Positions 39,601 through 54,035 of a DNA stretch of 64,000 nt are shown here, one piece after another. The position numbers and the translations under genes were made by a program. Positions within the stretch are counted from its first letter, which is position 1; each line of letters opens with the position of its first letter. Below the pieces are notes generated by a model. It had not been told where the DNA came from. It was given only the letters and a program-made list of their open reading frames with translations, and ran no database searches. The DNA comes from Pseudorasbora parva (lineage: Eukaryota; Chordata; Actinopteri; Cypriniformes; Gobionidae), in assembly GCF_024679245.1 (NCBI RefSeq), contig NC_090182.1:26183274-26247273 (forward strand), given 5' to 3'.

Positions 39601-40980
39601 CATCCAAAAAGCTATTGTGCATTAAACGGTTTTAATGCAGGACGTGGATGCAAAGAACTGCCCGATGCGAAGCGGATGCAAATTTATTATCCTGAAAACG
39701 GAAAAAAAGTGCCTCTTGGATTTCCTTAATCTTTTCTAGATTGTCTAAAAAACGCTCTAATTTTCGAAGGGCTGATGGTGATGGGTGTTTGGACGTCTCT
39801 TGATTGGGAGTCGTTAGAACTTAGCTTAAATCCGTTGAAATGTAAAAGAGGCCTGTGTGTGAGAGGCGCTGCTCTACTCGCAGAAGCTCAGTAGCAGCCA
39901 CCTCAGTGACTGACAGGTGGGTCAAAGTTGGGGATTTAAGGTGGCTCAGGGATTTGCGTGAGGCCCAATAGCCAGCCTCCTCTTTTACACTGATGCAGTG
40001 AAGTTTTCAATGCGTGATGATGTGTGAGAGAGGAAGGGAATTAAATAGAGAGAGAGACTTTGCTTAATGTTGTGTGTGTGTGCATGGGTGAGTTTTAGCT
40101 CAACCTTGAATAAGCACAGCTGTGTCAGTGCCTAGATGTGTTGTTCTCGTGGCCTGTGGAGAGAAAGAGCTCCTGCAGGTCTGCTGACTAACACCATCCT
40201 GCCTGTCTCTCTCTTTATGTCTGCCCCTTTTTTGGTTCATAGCAACAGGCAGTTGCATGACCAAGAATATGGCTGATAATAAAGGATTTTTACTGTTCTC
40301 TCACCTCCTCAAAGTGATGTCATCCATCAAGACAACCATAATAATAAAAATAAAAAAACGTTTAATGTCACATTTTGTTTTACATAGCTTTGTTTCGTTC
40401 ATGGTTTTTGATGTATGCATGTCAAGCAACCTGTTCATGTTGGAATCTGTTTAACTACAGATATTTTTGTGTGTAAAAGAAGTTTGATTGGATTGCTAGT
40501 GTTCTTCTTAAAAAGTGAGAACAGCTGTAACCAATTTTTGAGTAACCCACCAGTTGAGAACTACTGCACAACAGGTACATGTTTATTTCACTGCTCATGC
40601 AAATTTGCTCATAATAATTACTATAAAGACTTTCTTAATGACCTTTTAGTACTCCACAAGCAGCATATTGAGGATTTAATGCAGTTTGACAGAGCTCAAG
40701 GGATTTGTGCTCTAGACCCTCAAAGGCTTCCTGAGTGTCATAACCCTTTGTGTAGAACCTTCTAATGGAAAGGACGGCATTGTAAGGCAGGGAATCACTG
40801 AACACTCAGGGGAGGAGAGCCTGATTTTCAGTGACTCTAAGCTGAAAACAACCACATTTTAAGAACAGTATTTTACTTTTGACACATTACTATTAATATC
40901 ATAAATATACTTCTCTCTATGTATATGATGGTATAACTACAGCATTTGTTTTTTTCATATTTTTTTTATTAATAATGCAC
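39601..40980. other. Non-coding DNA, nothing specific
   Basis: No gene or transposon terminus recognised. The 116-codon frame at 40415-40765 has no family features and lies in AT-rich DNA. Confidence 0.3.
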
Positions 40981-41382
40981 ATATACAGTGGTTGAAAGTA
41001 TTCAGACCCCCTTAAATTGTTCACTGTTTGTTATATTGCAGCCATTTTCTAAAATCATTTAAGTTATTTTTTTCTTATTAATGTACACACAGCATCCCAT
41101 ATTGACAGGAAAACACAGAATTGTTGACATTTGTGCAGGTTTATTAAAAAAGAAAAAAAAAACTCAAATATTACATGGTCCTAAGTATTCAGACCCTTTG
41201 CTGTGACACTCATATTTAACTCAGGTGCTGTCCATTTCTTCTGATCATCCTTGAGATGGTTCTACACCTTCACTTGAGTCCAGCTGTGTTTGATAATACT
41301 GATTGGACTTGATTAGGAAAGCCACACACCTGTCTATATAAGACCTTACAGTTCACAGTGCATGTCAGAGCAAATAAGAATC

Positions 41383-42793
41383 ATGAGGTCAAATGAACTA
41401 CCTGAAGAGCTCAGAGACAGAATTATGTTAAGGCACAGATCTGGCCACGGTTACAAAAAAAATCTGCTTAACTAAAAGGGTTCACCCAAAAATGAAAATT
41501 CTGTCAATAATGACTTAACTGGGGGGTCATGAATCAATACGCTGATTGATTACCGTTCAAATCTTTGTTTGCGGATTGAAAACAAACATGGAAGAGAAGA
41601 CAATGCTGAATAAAGTCGTAGTTTTTGTTATTTTTGGACCAAAATGTATTTTTGATGCTTCAAGAGATTCTAATTAACTAACTGATGTCACATATGGACT
41701 ACTTTGATGATGTTTTTATAACCTATCTGGAAAGGGACAGTATACCATACATACATTCAATGGAGGAAGAGAGAGCTCTCAGACTAAATATAAAATATCT
41801 TAAACTGTGTTCTGAAGATGAACGTAGGTCTTATGGGTGACAAACGACATAGAGTAAGTAATAATTGACAGAATTTTTGGGTGAACTAGCCCTTTAAGGT
41901 TCCTAAGAGCACAGTGGCCTCCATAATCCTTAAATGGAAGACGTTTGGGATGACCAGAACCCTTCCTAGAGCTGGCCGTCTGGGCAAACTGAGCTATTGG
42001 GGGAGAAGAGCGTAGGTGAGACAGAGGTAAAGAAGAATCCAAAGATCACTGTGGATGAGCTTCAGAGATGCAGTCAAGAGATGGGAGAAAGTTGTAGAAA
42101 GTCAACCATCACTGCAACCCTCCACCAGTCAGGGCTTTATGGCAGAGTGGCCTGATGGAAGCCTCTCCTCAGTGCAAGACACATTAAAAGCCCACATGGA
42201 GTTTGTTTAAAAAAACACCCGAAGTACTCCAAGCTGGTGAGAAATAAGATTCTTTGGTCTGATGAGACCAATATAGAACTTTTTGGCCTTAATTCTAAGC
42301 GGTATGCATGGAGAAAACCAGGCACTGCTCATCACCTGTCCAATACAGTCCCAACAGTGAAGCATGGTGGTGGCAGCATCATGCTGTGGGGGTGTTTTTC
42401 AGCTGCAGGGACAGGGCTACTGGTTACAATAGAGGGAAAGATGAATGCACCCAAGTACAGGGATATCTTGGACAAAACCCTTTTGCTCAAGACCTCAGAC
42501 TGGGCCAGAGGTTCACCTTCCAACAAGACAATGACCCTAAGCACACAGCTAAAATAATGAAGTGGCTTCACAACAACTCTGTGGCTGTTCTTGAATGGTG
42601 CAGACAGAGCCCTGACTTAAACCAAATTGAGCAACTCTGGAGAGACCAGAAAATGGCTGTCCACCAACATTTACCATCTAACCTGACAGAACTGGAGAGG
42701 ATCTGCAAGGAGGAATGGCAGAGGATCCCCAAATTCAGGTGTGAAAAACTTGTTGCATCTTTCAAAAAAAAAAAAGACTCATGGCTGTATTAG
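41383..42793 (+). pseudogene. Tc1-like transposase, broken
   Basis: The frame opens at ATG 41383 (MRSNELPEELRDRIMLRHRS), is cut by the nested MITE, resumes near 41900 (TFGTTRTLPRAGRLGKLSYW), then meets a stop near 42157. The DDE domain carries LWSDETNIELFG (first Asp) and VKHGGGSIMLWGCF. After a frameshift near 42490 it has [11 protein letters not shown] (second Asp) and SPDLNQIEQLW (Glu). All three catalytic positions survive, but at least one insertion, one stop and one frameshift prevent a product. Confidence 0.85.
41474..41898. mobile_element. MITE with TTAA target duplication nested in the Tc1 copy
   Basis: The left end (GGGTTCACCCAAAAATGAAA, then ATTCTGTCA) is inverted at the right end (TGACAGAATTTTTGGGTGAA, then CTAGCCC). 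A TTAA lies at each junction (CTTAACTAAAAGGG and CCCTTTAAGG), so it looks like a TTAA-duplicating, piggyBac-style non-autonomous element. Removing it joins the two halves of the Tc1 transposase, so it is younger than its host. Confidence 0.75.
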
Positions 42794-43031
42794 ACCAAAA
42801 GGGTGCTTCTACTAAATACTGAGCAAAGGGTCTGAATACTTGGGATCATGTGATATTTCAGTTTCTCTTTTTTTAATAAATCTGCAAAAACAAATCTATT
42901 TTTCTGTCAATATGGTGTGTGTGTTTGTTAATGAGAAAAAAATTAACTTAAATGATTTAAGCAAATGGCTGCAATATAACAAAGAGTGAAAATTTTAAGG
43001 GGATCTGAATACTTTCCGTACCCACTGTGTG

Positions 43032-43033
<2 letters not shown>

Positions 43034-43086
<53 letters not shown>
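43034..43086. repeat. (GT)n microsatellite
   Basis: About 52 bases of GT repeats immediately right of the Tc1 terminus. Confidence 0.95.
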
Positions 43087-43090
<4 letters not shown>

Positions 43091-43339
43091 TCTATACATA
43101 GATATATATATATTTTTTTATGACATAGACCTTAAACTGTTTGAATGGTATGTATTTATATATAATAAAAGCTATTCAATTGAATAATAAAAATTACATA
43201 TGGAGATTTGATCTTACAGCATATTTAATAATTCTGAATCTTAAAAAAAAAATGTTTTAAGGTCAGACTACAAACACTCTTCAAAATGTTCCCATACCAC
43301 TAGCTCAGTGTAATCCTAAGATCTGTCAAAGAACTTTTT

Positions 43340-43660
43340 TAGCTCTGTTACATGCTAGACCTCCCACGCAATAATACAGTTTTCTCATTGTGTGGTTTTC
43401 TCCAGAAAGCCTGTAAAGTCTGAGAAAATCGATCCAAACAAGCCTTAATTCTGTCATTAGGTGAGAGAGAGCCGTTCTGTGATTGGCTGCCCGTCTTCTC
43501 CATATTCAGAGGTGCTGGATGAGGCAGAGGGCCCGCTGGGAAAATGGTGTTGTAATCAGGAGCCGGCTGTGCTGCCTGATCAGGTATGAAGTCTGCTTCC
43601 ACCTTCCTCAGAATCCTTCCTCATCTTCCTCTCGTCTCACTCGTGTGGTTAGCAGACCCC
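43340..43660. other. Mixed-composition block, possible enhancer or exon
   Basis: This GC-richer island contains an interval bounded by splice-like signals (TCAG at 43506-43509, GTATGA at 43584-43589) that is open for 74 bases (VLDEAEGPLGKW...). The opposite strand is also open (43348-43602). I recognise no protein family. It could be a conserved non-coding element. Confidence 0.2.
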
Positions 43661-44076
43661 AATGGGAGCCTTTTCTCTGGTACTACACTGTATGACCATG
43701 AGCTGTTGATAGCTGGACGAAGAGGGGAGAACTGAGGCTGTGAGAGACTGTATGTGTGGGGTTTGGGGGAGTATCTGATGTTAGTGCTGGTAAGTTGGGT
43801 GGGGGTATTGTTTTGTTCCCACATTTGATTATTCAGGTTGGTTGAACTAAATTTCTGAACCCATAAAATTCGGATCCCCTTTGGGGGCTATTTACATATA
43901 TTTTAACCCCCCCTCCTACAGTCTCCCCAGCTTCTGTCTTTCCCTCCGAATGTGAAAAAAGAGGGCAGAGCAACCAGGCCTGTCTGGTCTTTAAGATGTC
44001 ACTGTGGTGTGAAATATAGGCGAACAAGCAGGGCTTTGAAACTCAAACTGAACCCACCCTCCAATCCCCCCCACCT

Positions 44077-45519
<1,443 letters not shown>

Positions 45520-46240
45520 TCCTTAGATTGATTTGTCAAGGGGGCGTGAAATAGTTTAATTGTTTCAAATGAACACACTCGCGCCCCCACGTTGTGGATT
45601 AATTTTCTGACCGATGTCTCTGAGGGCCAGGTCTTAAAATTCCGCATGGGCCCAGTGCCCAGCGCCCCGCTGGAGAGATAAAGAGAACACATATGTAGCC
45701 AGGCTCAGTCACGCTCCAGTTGAGCCATCCCAGCACAGAGAGTTACAGCTGGCATGATGGGAACACTTGTTTGTTTAGGGTTGTTTTTCTGCCGAGTGCC
45801 ATGGTTTGGTCGGATGGCACTTGTTTTGTGCGCTCCATCTGTGTATGTGTGTGTATGTGTTTGGTAAGTATCAGGAGGCTGGTGAGGGTAGATGGGGTGG
45901 GGGTGGGTGGCATTTAGTCAAATACTGTTCCTGGCCCCCATGTATCACCCCCCTCCCCCCAGTTCGACCGTGTTCGCTCCCCAGTGCGCAGGCAGAATGC
46001 AGCGTCAGGAGCCCAAGCACTGAGCTCCCATTGTGTATGCTAAGCAAAGCGGAATGGCCGGGTGACAAAAGAGGGAGGAGTGGGGCTGAGGGCATACAAA
46101 GCCCGGGGGAGGGATGGGATGGTGGGGGGTTGGGGGGCGTTCTGCCGCTGAGGGCTAAATAGACCCACTCTGCCCCCCAAACCCCATCCATAACCCCTGT
46201 CTCCACCTCCGACCAACACTCCTCTTTCCAACCCCTCTGG
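45520..46240. promoter_or_regulatory. Candidate regulatory block with a SOX-POU-like composite word
   Basis: A GC-rich stretch. At 46029-46044 the word CATTGTGTATGCTAAG resembles the SOX-octamer composite (CATTGT followed by an ATGCAAAT-type site) with imperfect spacing and octamer. Frames across the block (45806-46231) contain Pro/Gly-rich low-complexity sequence only. Confidence 0.25.
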
Positions 46241-46509
46241 AGAAATGGGTGCCCACTTCTGAGAGACAGCAGAGCTGTAAACTTAATGAGTCTTATTCAA
46301 GAGAAATATGTTTTGAACAGTATATGAGAAGTAAAAATGTGTGAAGTATCTTGAAATGCATACACAATTTTAAATACAAGATCACTGATATTTAAACTAA
46401 TGTTTAGAACTTTATATCTCACAGTATCTCATATTGTGACTATATTACAATTAATACTTTATATTTGACAGTGTGGTCATATCTTTATTTTTTAGAATTG
46501 TAACTTTTC

Positions 46510-46830
46510 TCTTGTGAATGCAAATGTATGTATCTGTCAAAAGTTTAAAGGTCAGTAAGATGTTTCTGAAAGAAATACTTTAATTTGTTTCTGCAAGAAT
46601 GCATGAAATTGATCAAAAGTGACAGTAAAACATTTGTAATATTCCAAAATATTTCTATTTCAGATAAATGCTTTTGATGTTCGAAGAATCCTGAAAAGTA
46701 TCATGGTTTCCATGAAGATATTTATCAGCACAACTATCTTCAACTTTAAAAATGTTTAAAAATGTTTCTTAAGCATCAAATCATCAGAATGATTTCTGAA
46801 GGATCATGTGACACTGGACTGGAGTAACAT
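46510..46830. repeat. Dispersed cyprinid repeat
   Basis: It contains CAAAAGTTTAAAGGTCAGTA, GCATGAAATTGATCAAAAGT, CATGGTTTCCATGAAGATAT and ATTTCTGAAGGATCATGTGA. Words of the same family occur at 985-1180 and, inverted, at 57225-57360. I know it as a very abundant repeat in carp-like fishes, but its class is not decided here. Confidence 0.7.
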
Positions 46831-47239
46831 TATAGGGAGAAATTACATTTTAGAACATATTCCAATGCAAAAGTTATTTTAATAATATTTCACAATTCTG
46901 ACTGTTTTGCATACTTATGTATTATAACTGTTGCTGTTACTGTTGTTTATAGCATGTATATTGTTTTGTGCTTTTGTTATGCAGTCGTGTGTGTGTGCGT
47001 GTGTGTGCGCGCACTATGGTCTTAAAGTAAAACATTTTAATGTAAAATTTGCACCAGGATTTGTAACAAGTGCATTTACATGTCCCAGAGTGGGTTTAAC
47101 TGAGAATAAAAGCTGATCTGACTTGATTTGGCTCACAGAGGCAATTTAAGTCCCAATATATCAGTTTTACCGTCGTTTGGGCGGCTTTGGGTGCCATTCT
47201 CAATGATGACGTTCAAGTTAACATCAGAATGGCCTGCAG

Positions 47240-47802
47240 TCATGGAGAGCTCTGATTCTGCCCTGTGGGCTGGAAGTTCACAAAGCCAGGGGCTGGTCTT
47301 TGATGAACCCTCTTCCTCGTTCTGCCCTTCCTCTGCCCTCTCAGATGCAAGGTAACCTCAACACATCAAAGAGAGGCACCATACAGAGTCCACTTGATGC
47401 CGTTACCCCCCAAACACACACAACTCGCCCTCCTCCCCTACACATACATACTCCAGTCAGCGCATAACACTTTACATTTAAGAAAAAAAATCACCTGTCC
47501 CATCTGTTTAGCTATCTACTGGTCTCCTTTCCCTCTGTTTGTCCTGGTGCTTGTCCCTGGAAGTGGCTTGCCAGGTGACTTTCCCCGCCTTTGTGATGTG
47601 AAATAAAAATTGACTATGCTGCTGTAAGACCCTCAGGGCGACAGGTCAGGTGCCCAAGATAATATAGGACAGAGAAAGAAGCCACCACCCAAAGGTGTGT
47701 ATGTGCGCCTGGCCAGAGGTGATCCTGAATGTCGCTCGTCAGCGCTTGGCAAGCCTAGCGTTCCCTCGGCAGGCATGACCCGTGGAGTCATTATCCCTCC
47801 AG
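47240..47802 (+). other. Two exon-like open intervals of unknown identity
   Basis: Interval 47240-47351 is preceded by GGCCTGCAG and followed by GTAACC, and reads MESSDSALWAGSSQSQ then FDEPSSSFCPSSALSD. Interval 47645-47802 can start after an AG at 47643-47644, is followed by GTAAAT, and reads GQRKKPPPKGVYVRLARGDP then GMTRGVIIPP. The phases of the two match (2 to 2). Both are GC-richer than their flanks. I recognise no protein family, so this may equally be a conserved non-coding block. See also 53303-53382. Confidence 0.25.
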
Positions 47803-47949
47803 GTAAATCACCTCGCAATCAGTGTCTGAAGCCCCCTGCTCTCCAGATGATTCCCCTGCTGATTGGCCTAACTGGACTCCTGTCTGAGGAACGATTACCC
47901 TGCATTGTTTTCTTTATGGCACATAGATTGAGCTGTTGTTAGCATTCAC

Positions 47950-48726
47950 TTGATGGGTGGAGGCAGCATGCGTGAGGCCAGGAAGCGAGTATGTGCTCTG
48001 AGGTCGCTCTCACTGCGCTTGATAGGAGTAACAGAAAAGGCACAGGGGAGATTTCCTTCTAATGATTTTGAATGAGCCCTTTAATTTGAAATGGCAAACT
48101 ATGATTTCTTGAACAGGAAATTGTCGCCGAGTTGGTTGAAGTTACCACCAGACCAATCAACGCTGAAACTGGAGAATGAAATGATCAAGCAATAGTTGGA
48201 ACATTGTTAGGTATATTTATTTGGCATTGACACTAGAAGAGGGCACTACTTTGACACATCTTGCAAGCTACCTTTCATAAACCTCAGTTAGTGGTCAAGC
48301 CTTATTGTATTGCCATTTACTGCTTTACCTCAAACACAACAAGCTGCTCTACATTCTCAATGAGCACACCGTTGAGTTTCTCTTCTTTATTGGTAATCTC
48401 ACTGGATGAACTCCTGTTAGACTGAAATGGTATTATTCACACAGTATAGAGGTTCTGTTAAACAGTGTAACTATCTACAATCAGCACAACAATGTTGCTG
48501 TAAATATCAAAAATAATATATAATTCATCTCACGATCAATCTTGGGAAACAGTGCCTTGTTTGTTTGTTTGTTTTATTTTATTATTCTTTTTTATTTAGT
48601 TTGTCCCTGTTGAATACAACAACAACATCAGGTACCAGGGTTATAAACATTGCGGGGTTCTTTAGGTAAATGGCTAGCCAATATGGGTTTTAGCTGATTC
48701 TTAAGCTTACCTCTAATATTAAATAC
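47950..48726. other. Non-coding DNA, nothing specific
   Basis: No gene or transposon terminus recognised. Confidence 0.3.
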
Positions 48727-49076
48727 GCTATATTGCCCAAAGTATTGAAATCATTGAATTCAGGTGTTCCAATCGCTTCCATGACCACACATGTATAAAA
48801 TCAAACACCTAGGCATCCAGACGCTCCTACAGACATTTGTGAAAGAATGGGTCGCTCTCAGGTTGCACAGTGCACAAAAGTTGTCAACTTTCTGCAGAGT
48901 CAATAGCTACAGACTTCTGAACTTTGTGTGGTTTTCAAATGACCTCAAAAACAGTGAATACAGAGCTTCATGGAAGGGGTTTCCATGGCCAAGCAGCTGC
49001 ATCCAAACCTTACATCACCAAGTGTAATGCAAAGCATCAGATGAAGTGGTGTAAAACACATTGCCACTGGACTCTA
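48727..49076 (+). mobile_element. Tc1-like fragment, 5' end of a second family
   Basis: It begins CTATATTGCCCAAAGTATTG, a known type of Tc1 terminus. It continues with AAGAATGGGTCGCTCTCAGG and CCAAGCAGCTGCATCCAAAC, transposase-related words, and stops abruptly where the next element starts. About 350 bp remain. No usable frame is left. Confidence 0.7.
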
Positions 49077-49431
49077 ATATTTAGTTGTATAACCACATTT
49101 TCTGAGAACTGCTTCACATCTGTGTTGCATGGAGTCGACCAACTTCTGGCACATGTGAACAGTTATTCCAGAACAGGATGATTGAACTACATACAATAAC
49201 TCCTCTGCATTTCTTGGTTTTGCCTCAAAAAACAGCATTTTTGTTGTCACCCCACAAGTTTTCTATTGGATTATGGTCCGGGGATTGGGCTGGTCACTCC
49301 CTAAACTTAATCTTGTTGGTCTAGAACCAAGATGCCGCTCGCTTACTGGTGTGTTTGGGGTTGTTGGCTGCATTTCCTCTTCGGCATAAGGCAACATGAC
49401 CTCATTAAGGATTTTGATGTACTCAAACTGT

Positions 49432-50695
49432 AGCCTGGTCATACCAGACTCTCTTACATTTCATTTGTATACAGAGAGTCTGGCCACTCTCCATTGCCAA
49501 GCGTCCTTGAAGGCAGGAACTCTGTTGAGGTTTTTGCATATCGCATTGTTGGGTCTGGCATATCGCATCTTCCTCTTCACAATACCCCATAGATTTTCTA
49601 TGAGGTTAAGGTCAGGCGAGTTTGCTGGCCAACAAAGAACAGGGATACCATGGTCCTTAAACCAGGTACTGTTTGCTTTGGCACTAGGTGCAGGTTGGAA
49701 AGTCCTGTTGGAAAATGAAATCTGTATCTCCATAAGGTTGGTCAGCAGCAGGAACCAGAAGTGCTCTAAAACTTCCTGGTGTACGGCTGCATTGACTTTG
49801 GACCTCAGAAAAAACTGTGGACCAACACCAGCAGATGCCATGGCACCGCAAACCATCACTGACTGTGGAAACTTTACACTGGACCTCAAGCAACGTGGAT
49901 TGTGTCCCTCTCCTCTCTTCCTCGAGACTCTGGGACCCTGATTTCCAAAGGAAATTCAAAATTTACTTTCATCAGAGAACATAGCTTTGGACCACTCAGA
50001 AGTCCTTTTTGTCTTTACCCAGACGAGACACTTCTGACACTGTCTGTTGTTCAAGAGTGGCTTGACACAAGAAATGCGACAGCTGAAACCCATGTCTTGC
50101 ATACATCTGTGCGTAGTAGTTCTTGAAGCACTGACTCGCGCTGCAGTCCACTCTTTGTGAATCTCCCCCACGTTTTTGAATGGGTTTTGTTTTACAATCC
50201 TCTCCAGGGTGCAGTTATCCCTATTGCTTGTACACTTTATTGTACCACATCTTTTCTTTCCCTTCGCCTCTCTATTAATGCACTTGGATACAGAGCTCTG
50301 TGAACAGCCAGCCTCTTTTGCAATGACCTTTTGTGTCTTGCCCTCCGTGTGCAAGGTGTTAGTGTCGTCTTTTGGACAACTGTCAAGTCAGCAGTCTTCC
50401 CAAAGATTGTGTAGCTTACAGAACTAGGCTAAGAGACCATTTGCAGGACTTTGCAGGTATTTTGAGTTAATTAGCTGATTTGGCCCCAGGCTTTTTCAAT
50501 ATTAAACCTTTTTACAATATTCTAATTTTTTGTTAAACTGAATTTGGGATTTTCCTTAGATTTCAGTTATAATCATCAAAATTAAAAGAAATAATAATTT
50601 GAAATATATCAGTCTGTGTGTAATGAATAAATGTAATATACAAGTTTCACTTTTTGAATGGAATTAGTGAAATAAATCAACTTTTTGAAACCACC
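49432..50695 (-). mobile_element. Inserted Tc1-like copy, family of the right-edge element
   Basis: The minus strand carries a transposase like that at 63586-64000: GKTQKVIAKEAGCSQSSVSK (HTH) and AMFSDESKF (first Asp) at 49956-50354, then SVMVCGAMASAGVG and SPDLNLIENLWGIVKRKM at 49461-49889. The two parts are in different frames, and the FIFQQD motif lies in a third frame, so it is dead. The right terminus lies near 50695 at a TA. The left terminus is obscured by a short repeat at 49432-49490 (TAGCCTGGTCATACCAGACT). Confidence 0.75.
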
Positions 50696-50998
50696 TGTAC
50701 TGTGGTTTGAATTCAGTGTTTGGGGGTCGTCTGACAAACTGTCTGCGGCCCCTAGACCCAAAAAGAACAATCTTGCTTTCATCAGTCCACAAAATATTGC
50801 GGCATTCCTCTCTAGCTCAGTAAATGTGTTCTGTGGCAAATTGCTACCTCTTGCATGTGTTGTTTTTTAACAATGGGACTTTGTGGGGGCTTCTTGCCGA
50901 TAGCTTGTCTTCACATAGGCGTCTTCTAATTGTTACAGTACTCAGAGGTAACTTTAGACTTTCTTTGATCTCCCTGGAGCTGATCATTGGCATCTGAG

Positions 50999-51576
50999 GC
51001 CCCATCCACACGGAGATGCGTTTAGCTGTATACGTATAAATTTTGTACCGTATCAGCGTTTCGTCCACACGGATCCGGCGTTTTAGAAGCATGAATCCGA
51101 TATTTCCTGAAACCGGGTCCCAAAGTGGATAAATCTGAAAATGACAATCTTCCGTTTTTGTGTGTACAGCAAATCCGTATATTTTCTGAAATGGTGATGT
51201 CAAGACACTACGTCCAGCACGGTGAAAGAGTTAAGGGATACAACTACGGTCACTGGGCATGCGCACATCAGTATTGCATCATTTAAGTACCGTATCTGCA
51301 TTACTACCCTGTAATATAAAATAGCAAATGTATTTATTGTTATATTATTGTGAGATTTGGCCTCACCTCCTACCATTGCTGTACCCCGTCTAGCCACAAC
51401 TCTTCTTCTTAGTTTTTAGTGTATTTCTGTGAGGGAATTACAGCGCCACACACTGGCCTGGCATGTATACTACATTGTTTTGAGTCGGTTTATCTTGTGT
51501 GGACGCAGATATTTCTTGAAACGAGGGGGAAAAAAAGATCGGATTGGGAAAGCTCTGGCTTCGTGTGGACGGGGCT
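50999..51576. mobile_element. MITE with GGCCCCATCCACACGG terminal repeats
   Basis: The left end GGCCCCATCCACACGGAG and the right end TCGTGTGGACGGGGCT are inverted copies with one or two mismatches, 578 bases apart. Inner words such as CGTTTCGTCCACACGGATCC repeat the terminal motif. It interrupts the minus-strand Tc1 copy. The ends resemble hAT-type non-autonomous elements, but no clean 8-bp duplication is visible. Confidence 0.65.
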
Positions 51577-52010
51577 TGAGTCTTTGTCATTTTGCTTATT
51601 CTTCGATCCATTTGAATTGTAGGGTTCAATTTCTTCCACTCTTTATGGTTTTGGTTGCCATTTTAAAGCATTTGATATCATTTTAGTTGAGCATCCTATC
51701 ATTTTCTGCACTTCTTTATATGTTTTAACCTCTTTAATAAACTTTTTAATCAAAGTACGCTGTTCTTCAGAACAATGTCTGGAAGTCCCATTTTACTTAT
51801 ATTTTCAGAGAGAAATACACAGTGCCTTCGTCCTTAAATAAGGGCCACTTGTTTGACTCCAGTTTTTAAACAGAATGTATAACCTCTAACTGATCACTAA
51901 TTGAATTCCACTCCTCTATTATTTTGGACACCCCCCTTTTCAATTAATGATTCAATTATACAAAATCAGCATCATGCCTGTCATCACTGTTTATTTTACA
52001 TTTCCTTGTC

Positions 52011-53079
<1,069 letters not shown>

Positions 53080-53302
53080 GAAGAGGTCGGGCTGGGTTTG
53101 GGCTCTTGGGTGGGGTTAAAAATGCCACACAGCTGAGCAAACCTGGGCCACCACAACATCTTGTGCTTTCTTTTTTAATCCACACTTTCTCTCGGCTGTC
53201 TGTTTGAGGAAGGAGTAGGAGGAGGAATGTTCCAGACCCATTATGGGAAAATAATAGGCCATGAATGCTGATGGTTTTCTCCCTTTGTTAGTCTTCACCT
53301 AG

Positions 53303-53382
53303 AATACATGAAGCAGGGCGCAGACATCACAAACACAGAGGTTCTGCATCTGGTTCACATGAAAGGCCTGTGCACGGCTGAG
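53303..53382 (+). other. Exon-like open interval of unknown identity
   Basis: A pyrimidine-rich tract and TTCACCTAG precede, and GTAAAC follows, an 80-base open interval reading YMKQGADITNTEVLHLVHMK then GLCTAE. Its start phase fits the end of the interval at 47645-47802. The sequence does not match a family I know, so it is only a candidate exon. Confidence 0.25.
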
Positions 53383-53551
53383 GTAAACACACCATTAATG
53401 AAAGGCCCGATTGACATCATTCTGCTTTGAAGTGTTGTATGGTAGTTGGGAAGTTAAGGAAGTTTAAGATCAACATCCATTCACAGAGGATTATTGCTTT
53501 ATTAGAATAATAGATTTCTTTCTTTCTTTCAGAGAAGGTGGGACTTTAAAA

Positions 53552-53677
<126 letters not shown>

Positions 53678-54035
53678 CAGTGGGGCAATAAAGTCTTTAG
53701 TCAGCCACCAATTGTGCAAGTTCTCCCACTTAAAAAGATGAGAGAGGTCTGTCATTTTCATCACAGGTACACTTCAACTATGAGAGACAGAAAAAGAAAA
53801 AATAATCACATTGTCTGATTTTTTAAGAATTTATTTGCAAATGTATTTTCGGAAAAATAAGTATTTGGTCACCTACAAAAAAAGCAAGATTTCTGGCTCT
53901 CACAGACCTGTAACTTCTTTAAGAGAGTCCTCTGGCCTCCACTTGTTATCTGTATTAATGGCACCTGTTTGAACTCGTTATCAGTATAAAAGACACCTGT
54001 CCACAACCTCAAACAGTCAGACTCCAAACTCCACT

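Larger units (their letters stand above)
40985..43028 (+). mobile_element. Tc1-like transposon with long terminal inverted repeats and a nested MITE
   Basis: The left end (ACAGTGGTTGAAAGTATTCA, then ATATTGCAGCCATTT near 41032) is matched in inverted form at the right end (AAATGGCTGCAATATAACA near 42963, then TGAATACTTTCCGTACCCAC). The terminal repeats are roughly 100 bp or more. The element is about 2.04 kb because a MITE of about 425 bp sits inside the transposase. It abuts a (GT)n array on its right. Confidence 0.88.
49077..52010 (-). mobile_element. Degenerate Tc1-like element, same family as 58499-60130, with two insertions
   Basis: Read on the minus strand, the flanking parts match the intact element downstream. 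49077-49431 matches its transposase C-terminus (AATATTTAGTTGTATAACCA aligns with the inverse of 59826 and upstream). 50696-50998 and 51577-51960 match its N-terminal half, with TCCTTAAATAAGGGCCACTT corresponding to the leader near 58780. It is interrupted at 49432-50695 by another Tc1 copy and at 50999-51576 by a MITE. About 110 bp present in the intact relative are missing at the first insertion. Confidence 0.75.

Noticed and set aside
40415..40765. 116-codon plus-strand frame
   Set aside because: AT-rich sequence, no family motifs and no neighbouring exon signals.
43348..43602. 84-codon minus-strand frame (MEADFIPDQAAQPAPDYN...)
   Set aside because: No recognisable family and the plus strand is also open here, so it is kept only as part of a possible non-coding or exon block.
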